Shown piece by piece: positions 8,213 through 15,321 of a stretch of DNA of 15,321 bases (the first letter of the stretch is position 1; each line of letters opens with the position of its first letter). Under the pieces are notes generated by a model. The model was not told the DNA's origin. It ran no database searches and saw only the letters and a list, made by a program, of their open reading frames with translations. The stretch is from positions 1-15,321 of the forward strand of contig JAITBC010000237.1 in assembly GCA_031283785.1 (NCBI GenBank), written 5' to 3'. A program made the translations under genes and the position numbers. This DNA comes from Tannerella sp. (GTDB taxonomy: Bacteria > Bacteroidota > Bacteroidia > Bacteroidales > Tannerellaceae).

Positions 8213-11020
8213 TTGCCAGGCCTGTCCGCGTGTCCAGGCGTGACCTGTTTTGTTTTCCGGATTCGATTTGAAGTAATTACCCAGGGTAGTGGTTATTTTC
8301 ACCATTATCGTTTTTGAAGCGGCTTTTGCCAAATGTTCCGGTATCCGGTACAGATGTCTGCCATACCACCGGCAGCCGAGTTTTTCGCCGTTCACCGTTA
8401 CCTCCGACACTCCGTAAACCTTGCCCAGATCGAGCCAGTTGAATGACGCGGTATTATTGCCGTTCAGCGTCTTTTCGTAGAAGAGATGCCCGGCAAATGA
8501 ACGGGTATTTTCGTCGGCGGCGAGGTCTGTCGGAGTTTGCAGTTGCCGTTCCTGCGAAGTACCGTTGATATGTTCCATGCGCAGTGTCCAGCCTGTCAGT
8601 TCCATGCCCGCAGTTTCGGCAGGCGCTGCGGGAGCGTCCTGACTTTCGCCGACGGTGTCGAACACAATGAGTTGCGAGGATGCCGGAGGAAGATCGACAG
8701 TCAGCGTATTGCCCGAACTGTTAGGATAGCGATAGCGTTCGCCTGTTTCGGCATTCCACAGCCAGGGATAGCCTTTCGCATCCGGAAATTCGGCTTTGAT
8801 AACGAAACGTTCGTCGGAACTGCGGTTGCAGACAAAGAAAATATCCTTGCCGCTGCCCGTCTGACGTATCTGACTGACGTATGCGTTGGGACGGTCGATA
8901 CGCATGTACGGTTTGATGTCGCACTGCTGCTGTACGTCCTTGAACCAGGCGACAATATCTTCTCCCGGAGCGTTTACGGTGAACACTTTCGAGGGATTGG
9001 CGCGTTTCATGGCGGTAATTGTCTGCGCCACCTTTTTGTCGTTTTTCCGGTAGTTTTTCAGTCCCGACGATTTGAACGGCTCTTTTCCGACGAAAATCAC
9101 TTTCCCGCCTTTACCGGCGAACCCGGCCAGAGCAGCGGCAGTGGCAGGTTCCATGGTTTCCACTTCCAGGAGGATGAGCGTATGATATTTCCGGCTGTTG
9201 TATTTCAGGTAACCGTTTTCGGCGACGCTCTGCCGAATGACGGCCTCGCTTGTGTAGTCGCAACTGTTACCGTTTTTGTGAATCGCGTCCCACACGCGGT
9301 ACTGATATTCCGGATAGTGCAGTTCGGGGAACGGGTCGCGTTGCGTACCGAATTTTGTCCACATGTCGGCAAGCGGATGCAGCACGGCAATGTCGGCAAA
9401 GGCTTCCGTTTCCTGCAATACTAATGAGACTCGTGATTTGTAGGCTGCCCACAGTTTGAAATATTCCCACCACAGGTTTCGTTCGTTAAGGTACATCCCG
9501 TAGCGTATCCATCCCGGGAACGGCGCTTCGAGCGGCGTGTAATTGAAGCCGTGAAGTATGGAGTGGTTTACGCCGGAAAGGTTGCTCATATCGCCCGACA
9601 TCTTGATACGTTCCAGAGTGGCATTGAAAACGACCGACGTGTTGGTCGATTCCTCGCAGCTGACGATTTTTTTCCCGGCGTAATGCGCCGCCGAAGCTAC
9701 GAATTTATTGACGTTCGTATAGGTAGGATTCTTTGCAAAGTCGCGGTTGCTGCTGCCGTCGCTGCTCCAAATCCATGTTTCACATTCCGGAATATCGATG
9801 TTCATTGAGGCTTCTAACGGATGAAATTCCCGTCCGTAGGTTTGTACACGCGACCGGAATCCGTGTGCGTTGCACCACTCGGTATAAGGAATCAGAAAGC
9901 GGTCGCGCATGATTTCCATGCAAGTAATGAAGAAGTCGTAACGTACGCGCTCCACTTCTTCCTTTGCCGCTCCCGACAGTTGAGTGCTATCGGCGCTCTC
10001 TATCGGACGTCCCATGTGTCCTACTTTGTAGAGTATAAACGGCAGATACGGAGTCACGTCGTAAGTTCTGCGCCGTTTAAATTCGTCGATAAAGTCGGAA
10101 CACCAGTTGGCGCCTTCGAGTTCCATGCTGTCGCAGAACATAGCCCGGAACGGCTTCAATCCTTTAATGGCGGGAAAGAGAGTGTCCGACATGCGGTTGA
10201 GAAATTTCATCACAGCCCGGTTGTTATAGTGGTTCAACACCGGACCTGCCGCGCCGGGGGCGCCGTTGATGACCGCCTGAAAGCCGGTAACCGTTACCAT
10301 CGCATACAGAACATGTTCGCCCGCAGGTACATCCACGCTGACCGTATCCCTGCTCCCGTCGAACGGCAACCACGCCGGCGGGGAAAACGAATCCATCTGC
10401 ACCGGCGCCAGGCATATCGAATGAATCGCGCTCGTAGCGCCCTTGTACATCGACATGCCTTCCGGCGCTGCTTCTTTCAGGAGTTCGGCCACATCTGCCG
10501 TAACCGTAGCCGGGCCTTTCACCTTGCGCGACGTCAGCGTAATCAGCTGCGACTGTTCGTCGCCCTGCATGAACTCCGCTCCGAAGGGCCATCCCGAGCC
10601 GACAATGATGTCGCAGACCATGCCGCGTTCGTCGGCTCCTTTCAGCGCTACTTTCACCATCTCCATCCATTCCGGACTGAGCCATTTGAGCGACGGAATC
10701 CCGAGGTCGTCGCCGCCCGGGAAGGCTATCGGATTGATTTCCACTCCGCCGATACCTGCTTCTTTCATAACGTCCAGTTCGCGAAGAATTTCCCCGGCCG
10801 TTACCTTATCGCCGTTCCACCACCAGCGGACGAACGGTTTAGCCGTAACAGGCGGATTCTGAAACGCCGCGAATAGAGGATCGGACGCTGCGACGGCGGC
10901 AGTGTTGCCCGCAAAAAACGCATACGGACGAAGCGCCGGAAGCCCGACCGTCAATATCATTCCCGACTTGAGGAACGACCGCCGGGAGATAAAATTTTTA
11001 CTTGACTTTTTGTCTGACAT
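8177..11020 (-). CDS. GH106-like glycoside hydrolase (alpha-L-rhamnosidase family) with Tat-type signal
   Basis: The 947-aa product begins with a Tat-like signal: SRRSFLK (12-18), then a hydrophobic stretch (~20-38). Residues 62-98 (PFVRWWWNGDKV, then the segment ending GIGGVEINP) and the following SPEWMEMVKVALKGADERGM and GSGWPFG blocks are typical of the Glyco_hydro_106 family, which removes L-rhamnose from plant or bacterial polysaccharides. The central region has DSMELEGANW (297-306) and SCEESTNTS (454-462), whose acidic residues are candidates for catalysis; I cannot assign them with confidence. The last ~130 residues form a jelly-roll-like carbohydrate-binding domain ending in TGMSGPVRLL. 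Length is somewhat below the largest GH106 enzymes. It is convergent with the lyase gene and divergent from the sigma factor. Family members of other specificity exist, so the rhamnosidase activity is inferred. Confidence 0.86.
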   Translation of the reverse strand: MSDKKSSKNFISRRSFLKSGMILTVGLPALRPYAFFAGNTAAVAASDPLFAAFQNPPVTAKPFVRWWWNGDKVTAGEILRELDVMKEAGIGGVEINPIAFPGGDDLGIPSLKWLSPEWMEMVKVALKGADERGMVCDIIVGSGWPFGAEFMQGDEQSQLITLTSRKVKGPATVTADVAELLKEAAPEGMSMYKGATSAIHSICLAPVQMDSFSPPAWLPFDGSRDTVSVDVPAGEHVLYAMVTVTGFQAVINGAPGAAGPVLNHYNNRAVMKFLNRMSDTLFPAIKGLKPFRAMFCDSMELEGANWCSDFIDEFKRRRTYDVTPYLPFILYKVGHMGRPIESADSTQLSGAAKEEVERVRYDFFITCMEIMRDRFLIPYTEWCNAHGFRSRVQTYGREFHPLEASMNIDIPECETWIWSSDGSSNRDFAKNPTYTNVNKFVASAAHYAGKKIVSCEESTNTSVVFNATLERIKMSGDMSNLSGVNHSILHGFNYTPLEAPFPGWIRYGMYLNERNLWWEYFKLWAAYKSRVSLVLQETEAFADIAVLHPLADMWTKFGTQRDPFPELHYPEYQYRVWDAIHKNGNSCDYTSEAVIRQSVAENGYLKYNSRKYHTLILLEVETMEPATAAALAGFAGKGGKVIFVGKEPFKSSGLKNYRKNDKKVAQTITAMKRANPSKVFTVNAPGEDIVAWFKDVQQQCDIKPYMRIDRPNAYVSQIRQTGSGKDIFFVCNRSSDERFVIKAEFPDAKGYPWLWNAETGERYRYPNSSGNTLTVDLPPASSQLIVFDTVGESQDAPAAPAETAGMELTGWTLRMEHINGTSQERQLQTPTDLAADENTRSFAGHLFYEKTLNGNNTASFNWLDLGKVYGVSEVTVNGEKLGCRWYGRHLYRIPEHLAKAASKTIMVKITTTLGNYFKSNPENKTGHAWTRGQAWQPTGMSGPVRLL

Positions 11021-11047
11021 ATTTTAATTGCTTATTATATAAAGGTA

Positions 11048-11055
11048 CAAAATTA
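11048..11055 (-). promoter_or_regulatory. Candidate -7 element for the GH106-like gene
   Basis: Read on the minus strand this is TAATTTTG, an exact match to TAnnTTTG, 27 bp before the ATG at 11020. A TTTG upstream is spaced only 14 bp away, shorter than usual, so only the -7 part is supported. Confidence 0.4.
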
Positions 11056-11140
11056 CGTTATATTTTCCGCAAAAATACATGAAAAAACCGGATTTCCAAA
11101 CAGGAAAAAATTATGCTTTCTCAAAAAAACAATAAATCTT

Positions 11141-11171
11141 CTTGTTGTAATAAAAAAAAGCAGTAGATTTG
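11141..11171 (+). promoter_or_regulatory. Candidate Bacteroides-type promoter for sigma/anti-sigma genes
   Basis: CTTG at 11141-11144 (3 of 4 to TTTG) is followed after 19 bp by TAGATTTG (11164-11171), an exact TAnnTTTG match with consensus spacing. The spacer holds an A-tract. The predicted leader to the ATG at 11270 is about 90 nt and contains a minimal ORF ATG-GAA-GGA-TAA at 11201-11212. The divergent gap 11021-11269 is strongly A/T-rich and otherwise shows only a small TTTCC/GGAAA inverted repeat (11093-11107). Confidence 0.55.
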
Positions 11172-11269
11172 TTGCTTGTAGACCTTATTTATATATATTA
11201 ATGGAAGGATAACAGTTGTTTGCGGTTAGTCGGCAGGCATTTGTTTTACGTGAAAAACTTGAGTGGATT

Positions 11270-11803
11270 ATGGATACAGATTTGTGTTGGCAACAATTTT
11301 TGGAGAAGGGCGATAATAACTCTTTTTCCGTCATCTACAGCAATTATGTGGATGAACTGTATTCCTATGGAATTCATCTGGGATTTCAGGATGAAACATG
11401 CAGGGATGCCATACAGGATGTCTTTTATAAATTATATATCTCACGTGAAAACCTGCACCATATAAAAAACCTGTCAACGTATATTTTTAAATCCTACAAA
11501 AACCGCTTGATAGATATTACCCGTAGAGATGCACGAACGGAAGGCCTTGATCCGTTTAATGAAGATTTTCCCATACAGGTTACCGTTTTGGAAGAGATTA
11601 TAGACATTGAAGATTCCGAAATATTGAAGAAAAAGGCAGAGTCGCTGTTAAACAGCTTGTCGGGACAACAGCGTGAAGCGATATATATGAGATATATGCA
11701 TGAGTTAAGCTATGAAGAAATAGGTACGGTTTTGGGTATCAGTGCGGATTCTGTCAGAAAACTTATGTACAGGGCAATAAAAAAGTTGCGTGGACAAGCT
11801 TGA
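11270..11803 (+). CDS. ECF-type RNA polymerase sigma factor (Bacteroidota FecI-like)
   Basis: From the ATG at 11270 the product is 177 aa, the usual size for ECF sigma factors. Region 2 lies at about 20-85 with CRDAIQDVFYKLY (44-56), the core-polymerase and -10 binding helix. Region 4 lies at about 126-174 (LLNSLSGQQREAIYMRYMHE, then SYEEIGTVLGISADSVRK), a helix-turn-helix that would read the -35 element. A TTG at 11216 would add 18 residues, but the ATG start yields the family-typical N-terminus MDTDLCWQQFLEKGDNNSF. The anti-sigma gene follows after 28 bp, and the STN-type transducer comes next. By analogy with FecI/FecR/FecA and Bacteroides ECF-linked glycan loci, it would be held inactive at the membrane until the transducer binds its ligand. 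Confidence 0.93.
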   Translation: MDTDLCWQQFLEKGDNNSFSVIYSNYVDELYSYGIHLGFQDETCRDAIQDVFYKLYISRENLHHIKNLSTYIFKSYKNRLIDITRRDARTEGLDPFNEDFPIQVTVLEEIIDIEDSEILKKKAESLLNSLSGQQREAIYMRYMHELSYEEIGTVLGISADSVRKLMYRAIKKLRGQA

Positions 11804-11831
11804 AACGGCAGGTAACAGGAGCGTCCGGATA

Positions 11832-13112
11832 ATGGAAAAAAATTTTTTGTCTGTTTTTTGTCCACAAAACGAAAAGATAAACGTCATTTCAGAAAACGGA
11901 AAAATTGTAACTGTGGAAAATGATCGCCGGAATATTAAAAAAGAAAACGAATTTCTTCTAAATGAGGATTTTATAAAGTGGAGGCTTTTTCGGACCGAAG
12001 AGCTGGAAGATCAGTGGTCCGATTTCAGATCTCACAATCAGCATCTCGAACAAAGTCTTGATGAAGCTGTCGCTCGATTTGACGCATTGAAGATGAACAG
12101 GATCTCACTGCCGGATCGTGATAAGGATCGCATTTATCAATCCGTTTTGCAGGAAGTCGATCGATACGAACGGCGGCGCAGGCGGTGGCTCAAAATCGGG
12201 CAGTCGGCGGCAGCGGCCGTGTTGCTGGCATGCATTTTTTCCGTTACTTTGTTTGTCATGCGGGATGGACAGGATTCGTCGCATGACGGGCCGGCGGACG
12301 GCGTTATGACGGACGAGATGCTTCGGGGAGAAGGCGTATATATACAGTCCGGAGAGCAGAAAGTCAATATTATAAACAATTCACATATTGAGCTGACAAA
12401 AGACGCGAAGGCACTCGTGATAGCGGCGGACAGCGCGGCGGACGGCGGGAAAGAAATGCTGTTATCCGCCACGGCGTTGAATAAACTTGTTGTGCCGTAT
12501 GGTAAACGTTCGAACTTAGCATTGCCCGACGGTACGAAAATCAAGGTTAATTCGGGAACTAAAGTGGAATTTCCCGCTCAATTTAAGGGAAATACAAGAG
12601 AAATTTATGTGAGCGGAGAAATTTTTATCGATGTAGCGAAAGACCTGCAGAAAACATTCATCGTACATACTCCCGATATGGATATTCATGTCTGCGGGAC
12701 ATCATTCAACGTTTCCGCCTATAACGATGACGCAAAGAAAACGGTTGTACTGGTCAACGGTAAAATCAAAATAAAAACGCCGGAGGGTGGAACCAGCTTG
12801 CTGCCGAACGAGAAGGCAGACCTGGAAGGCAGTAATATCACAAAAGAAAAAGTAGATGTTTCGGAATACGTCAGCTGGACGAACGGCATATTTGAATTTA
12901 ATAAAGCGCCGATGTCGGATATATTAAAAAGAATCGGACGGTATTACAATGTCCGGTTTGAAAGCAGTAACGATATGATACTGAATGATAAAACATATTC
13001 CGGGAAATTGTTCCTGTCGGATAATTTGGATAGCGTTATGGTTTCCATTTCGTCTATATCCTCAACTGCATACCGGAGAGAAAACAGTATAATTCACATC
13101 AATAAAAAATAA
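11832..13112 (+). CDS. FecR-family anti-sigma factor (FecR + DUF4974)
   Basis: From ATG 11832 the product is 426 aa. The N-terminal ~120 residues are cytoplasmic and charged (LLNEDFIKWRLFRTEE at 42-57 is typical of Bacteroidota FecR proteins) and would bind the sigma factor. An Arg-rich stop (RRRRR, 114-118) precedes one TM helix (~124-143). The periplasmic part holds a FecR domain (~216-315: VVPYGKRSNLALPDGTKI, then VSGEIFIDVAKD and VCGTSFNVSAYNDD) and a DUF4974 domain (~353-424), which would contact the transducer's STN domain. A GTG at 11790 in the same frame would overlap the sigma gene by 14 bp and add 14 residues; either start is possible. The N-terminus before the conserved LLNEDF is about 40 residues, longer than I would expect, so the true start is uncertain. 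Confidence 0.92.
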   Translation: MEKNFLSVFCPQNEKINVISENGKIVTVENDRRNIKKENEFLLNEDFIKWRLFRTEELEDQWSDFRSHNQHLEQSLDEAVARFDALKMNRISLPDRDKDRIYQSVLQEVDRYERRRRRWLKIGQSAAAAVLLACIFSVTLFVMRDGQDSSHDGPADGVMTDEMLRGEGVYIQSGEQKVNIINNSHIELTKDAKALVIAADSAADGGKEMLLSATALNKLVVPYGKRSNLALPDGTKIKVNSGTKVEFPAQFKGNTREIYVSGEIFIDVAKDLQKTFIVHTPDMDIHVCGTSFNVSAYNDDAKKTVVLVNGKIKIKTPEGGTSLLPNEKADLEGSNITKEKVDVSEYVSWTNGIFEFNKAPMSDILKRIGRYYNVRFESSNDMILNDKTYSGKLFLSDNLDSVMVSISSISSTAYRRENSIIHINKK

Positions 13113-13142
13113 TGCCTATGAAGAAAAGATGAAGAAAAAAAT

Positions 13143-13166
13143 CGGACAATGGCGCTACATTGCCCG
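13143..13166 (+). other. Hairpin in the leader between anti-sigma and transducer genes
   Basis: Arms 13143-13151 and 13158-13166 pair at 8 of 9 positions (one A/C mismatch) around a 6-nt loop. No T-run follows, so it is not a classic terminator. It lies inside a 13-codon ORF (13129-13170) encoding MKKKIGQWRYIAR. The 121-bp gap has no TAnnTTTG element; the hairpin may tune expression or mRNA ends between regulators and the transporter. Confidence 0.45.
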
Positions 13167-13233
13167 ATAACGTGAAAATCAATTTACAAGTATTCATAAA
13201 TCTATTATGTAAACCAAAATTCATTACAAATGT

Positions 13234-15321
13234 ATGGAAGAAAAATTTAAATCTAATCGATTTGCAGGAAATATGTGCAATAAAATTTTGAGGATTATAG
13301 AAATATCCGTTTTGATGATCTTTCTCTGTCTATATACCCTGTTTGCGAAAGATGTGTATTCCCAACAAAAAGAACTTTCGCTGGACTTGAGAAATGCAAC
13401 AATAAAGGATGTTATCTCAGAGATTGAAAAAACGAGCGATTATGTATTTCTTGTTACTGACGACGCTTCGCCGGAGCTGAATAAGAAAACCAGTATCCAT
13501 GTTGATAAAGAGGTCATAAGTAACATTATGCAAACAATTCTGGAGGGTACGGATCTGGCGTATGCCGTGGTCGAAAGGCAAGTATCCGTGCATAAAAAAT
13601 TACCTCCAAAAATAACCCGTGATGAGCAGATAACTGGAGAAAAAGAGATTGAACAGCAAAAAAAGAAGGTTACAGGCTCTGTTACGGATAAAGACGGTGA
13701 AAGCATTGTCGGAGCCGGCGTTGTTGAAAAAGGCACTACTAATGGAATCACAACGGACGCGGAAGGTATGTTTTCACTGCAGGTAGGGGCGGATGCCGTA
13801 CTGACAGTCTCTTATATCGGCTATATCTCACAGGAGGTCAATACGGCAGGCAAAACGACTTTTGACATTGTTTTGCAGGAGGGAACGCTCGAACTGGAAG
13901 AAGTGGTAATAGTGGCGTATGGGACGCAGACGAAACATACCATCACGGGAGCCGTTACTTCCATCGGGAGTAAGGAAATACAAAAAACTCCGGCGGCAAA
14001 TGTCGCAAATGCTCTTACGGGACGCTTGTCGGGCGTTACCTTTATTCAGCAAAGCGGTCAGCCGGGAGCGGATGATCCGATCATACGGATAAGGGGAATA
14101 TCGTCGTTAGGAGATCCGCTGGGTTCTGCCAATGACCCGCTGGTATTGGTCGATGGCGTCGAACGTAATTTCAGCCGTATAGACCCGTCCGAAATTGAAA
14201 ACATCTCAGTGTTGAAAGATGCCGCATCCACCGCCGTCTATGGCGTAAGAGGCGCTAATGGCGTGATTATTATCACAACAAAAAGAGGCCTTTCCGGTAA
14301 ACCGCAATTATCGTATTCCGGACAGTTCGGCCTGCAACAGCCCTCGATTCATCTTAAATACGCCGATGCCTATCAATATGCCTATCTTGTCAATGAAGGA
14401 CAGGAAAATGACGGTATCGCACAGGAAAACAGGACGTTCACATTAGAAGAAATAGAAAAATACAGGACCAATTCAGATCCGTATCTGTATCCGAGTATGG
14501 ATTGGATGGATTATCTTTTGAAAGAAGCGTCGCCACAGCACAAACACAATTTAAATGTTCAGGGAGGAGCCGAAAAGTTGAAATATTTTGTTTCCCTTGG
14601 TATCCTTGACCAGGGCGGGATTTTTAAAGACCTTCAGATAGGAGAGTATAATCCATCGTTTTCATACAGGAGATACAATTTCCGGTCGAATTTTGATTTT
14701 GAATTGACCCGTTCGACTACAATAAAAATCAATGCCGGTGGAAATATGGGAAACAGAAACGGCCCGTCTGATAACGATGGAGGGAACGGTAATTTCTGGT
14801 TCGATCTTCAGCAGGCTAATCCCCTGGGAGTTGTCGGTGTAGTGGATGGGCAAAGGATTTTCGCCGAAGACAGGCGCGGCCGTCCCGATCCGTTGAATGA
14901 CCTGTATTTCAATGGTTTCAGAAATGTCTATAACAGTGACTTCAATTTCGATATTTCCGTTGCCCAATCGCTTGATGCCTTCCTGAAAGGCTTAAAAGTA
15001 CACGGAACAATCGCATACGACAGCTATTACACTCATACCAAAGACCGCGACAAAAGCTACCCGACGTATTATACAAGAGCCGATCCGGATAATCCGGGAG
15101 ATTATCTTTTGATAAAAAAAGGACAGGAATGGGGCATGGGTTATAACGAATGGTACAGCAAATGGAGGAAAGTGTATGCCGAATTTGGTATAAACTATGA
15201 AAAAAGTATTAATAACCATAACATAACGGCTTTAGCGCTGTATAATCAGCAAAAAAGATGGTATCCGGGTTTGAACCAGGCCGATATCCCGACGGCATAT
15301 ATGGGCTTCGTGGGACGTGTG
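13234..15321 (+). CDS. SusC/RagA-type TonB-dependent transducer with STN domain, 3' end outside window
   Basis: The frame is open from ATG 13234 to the last base (696 codons) and the gene continues past the edge. After a signal peptide (hydrophobic core ~23-38, likely cut near VYSQ) comes an STN domain (~47-117: KELSLDLRNATIKDVISEIE), the mark of receptors that signal to a FecR-type anti-sigma factor. A carboxypeptidase-regulatory-like beta-sandwich follows (~145-216: VTGSVTDKDGESIVGAGVV). Next come the LEEVVIVAYGTQTK segment (220-233) and the plug domain (~235-350: IRIRGISSLGD, PLVLVDGVERNFSRIDP, SVLKDAASTAVYGVRGANGV), then the start of the 22-strand barrel. It would import a glycan or peptide ligand with energy from TonB. 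ATG 13273 is an alternative start giving a shorter signal peptide. A SusD-type lipoprotein would be expected next. The ligand is unknown. Confidence 0.95.
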   Translation, partial: MEEKFKSNRFAGNMCNKILRIIEISVLMIFLCLYTLFAKDVYSQQKELSLDLRNATIKDVISEIEKTSDYVFLVTDDASPELNKKTSIHVDKEVISNIMQTILEGTDLAYAVVERQVSVHKKLPPKITRDEQITGEKEIEQQKKKVTGSVTDKDGESIVGAGVVEKGTTNGITTDAEGMFSLQVGADAVLTVSYIGYISQEVNTAGKTTFDIVLQEGTLELEEVVIVAYGTQTKHTITGAVTSIGSKEIQKTPAANVANALTGRLSGVTFIQQSGQPGADDPIIRIRGISSLGDPLGSANDPLVLVDGVERNFSRIDPSEIENISVLKDAASTAVYGVRGANGVIIITTKRGLSGKPQLSYSGQFGLQQPSIHLKYADAYQYAYLVNEGQENDGIAQENRTFTLEEIEKYRTNSDPYLYPSMDWMDYLLKEASPQHKHNLNVQGGAEKLKYFVSLGILDQGGIFKDLQIGEYNPSFSYRRYNFRSNFDFELTRSTTIKINAGGNMGNRNGPSDNDGGNGNFWFDLQQANPLGVVGVVDGQRIFAEDRRGRPDPLNDLYFNGFRNVYNSDFNFDISVAQSLDAFLKGLKVHGTIAYDSYYTHTKDRDKSYPTYYTRADPDNPGDYLLIKKGQEWGMGYNEWYSKWRKVYAEFGINYEKSINNHNITALALYNQQKRWYPGLNQADIPTAYMGFVGRV

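Noticed and set aside
8537..9424. Plus-strand open frame (295 codons) opposite the GH106-like gene
   Set aside because: Low-information composition without motifs, antisense to conserved coding sequence; treated as a shadow frame.
9821..10876. Long plus-strand open frame (351 codons) opposite the GH106-like gene
   Set aside because: It is Arg/His/Phe-rich, shows no recognisable domain, and lies fully antisense to a well-supported enzyme; a shadow of codon bias in the real gene.
11093..11107. TTTCC/GGAAA inverted repeat in the divergent region as an operator
   Set aside because: Only 5 bp per arm in a low-complexity A/T-rich stretch; expected by chance.
11201..11212. Four-codon ORF (ATG GAA GGA TAA) in the sigma-factor leader as a regulatory uORF
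   Set aside because: Such short ORFs occur often by chance in A/T-rich leaders; mentioned with the promoter but not supported as functional.

Overview
The window looks like chromosomal DNA of a Bacteroidota bacterium, most likely order Bacteroidales. The evidence is a SusC-type TonB-dependent transducer with an STN domain, a FecR/DUF4974 anti-sigma factor beside an ECF sigma factor, lipoprotein and Tat-type signals on carbohydrate-active enzymes, A/T-rich leaders without clear Shine-Dalgarno sites, and TAnnTTTG (-7) promoter elements of the Bacteroides type. Species cannot be assigned from the sequence alone.

Layout. (1) 3-761 (+): the C-terminal 252 residues of a GH29 alpha-L-fucosidase, cut by the window edge and followed by a possible terminator. 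(2) 887-6930 (+): a heavy-metal export locus, made of a small His-rich membrane protein, a CzcB/CusB-type lipoprotein adaptor, a CzcA/CusA-type RND pump and a TolC-family outer-membrane channel. The adaptor and pump genes are 3 nt apart. The pump has the CzcA proton-relay acids but lacks the CusA methionine triad, so a divalent cation (Zn/Co/Cd/Ni type) is more likely than Cu(I)/Ag(I). (3) 6983-8149 (+): a lipoprotein of the alginate-lyase superfamily. (4) 8177-11020 (-): a large GH106-like (alpha-L-rhamnosidase family) enzyme with a Tat-like signal, convergent with the lyase. The junction between them holds three back-to-back palindromes. (5) 11270-15321 (+): ECF sigma factor, FecR-type anti-sigma factor and the N-terminal 696 residues of a SusC/TonB-dependent transducer that runs off the window. 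This trio is divergent from the GH106-like gene.

Inferred working picture: the transducer would sense and import a glycan fragment, its STN domain would signal to the FecR-like protein, and the released sigma factor would boost the transport genes (a SusD partner would be expected just past the right edge). The rhamnosidase-like enzyme, lyase-like lipoprotein and fucosidase would act on a complex anionic or deoxy-sugar-rich polysaccharide. The metal pump sits among these genes without an obvious functional tie. No RNA genes, insertion sequences, CRISPR arrays or phage genes were seen. The gene families are known. The less ordinary points are the HxH-rich small protein at the head of the efflux locus, the palindrome cluster at the convergent junction, the hairpin plus 13-codon ORF before the transducer, and the pump's substrate-site residues.
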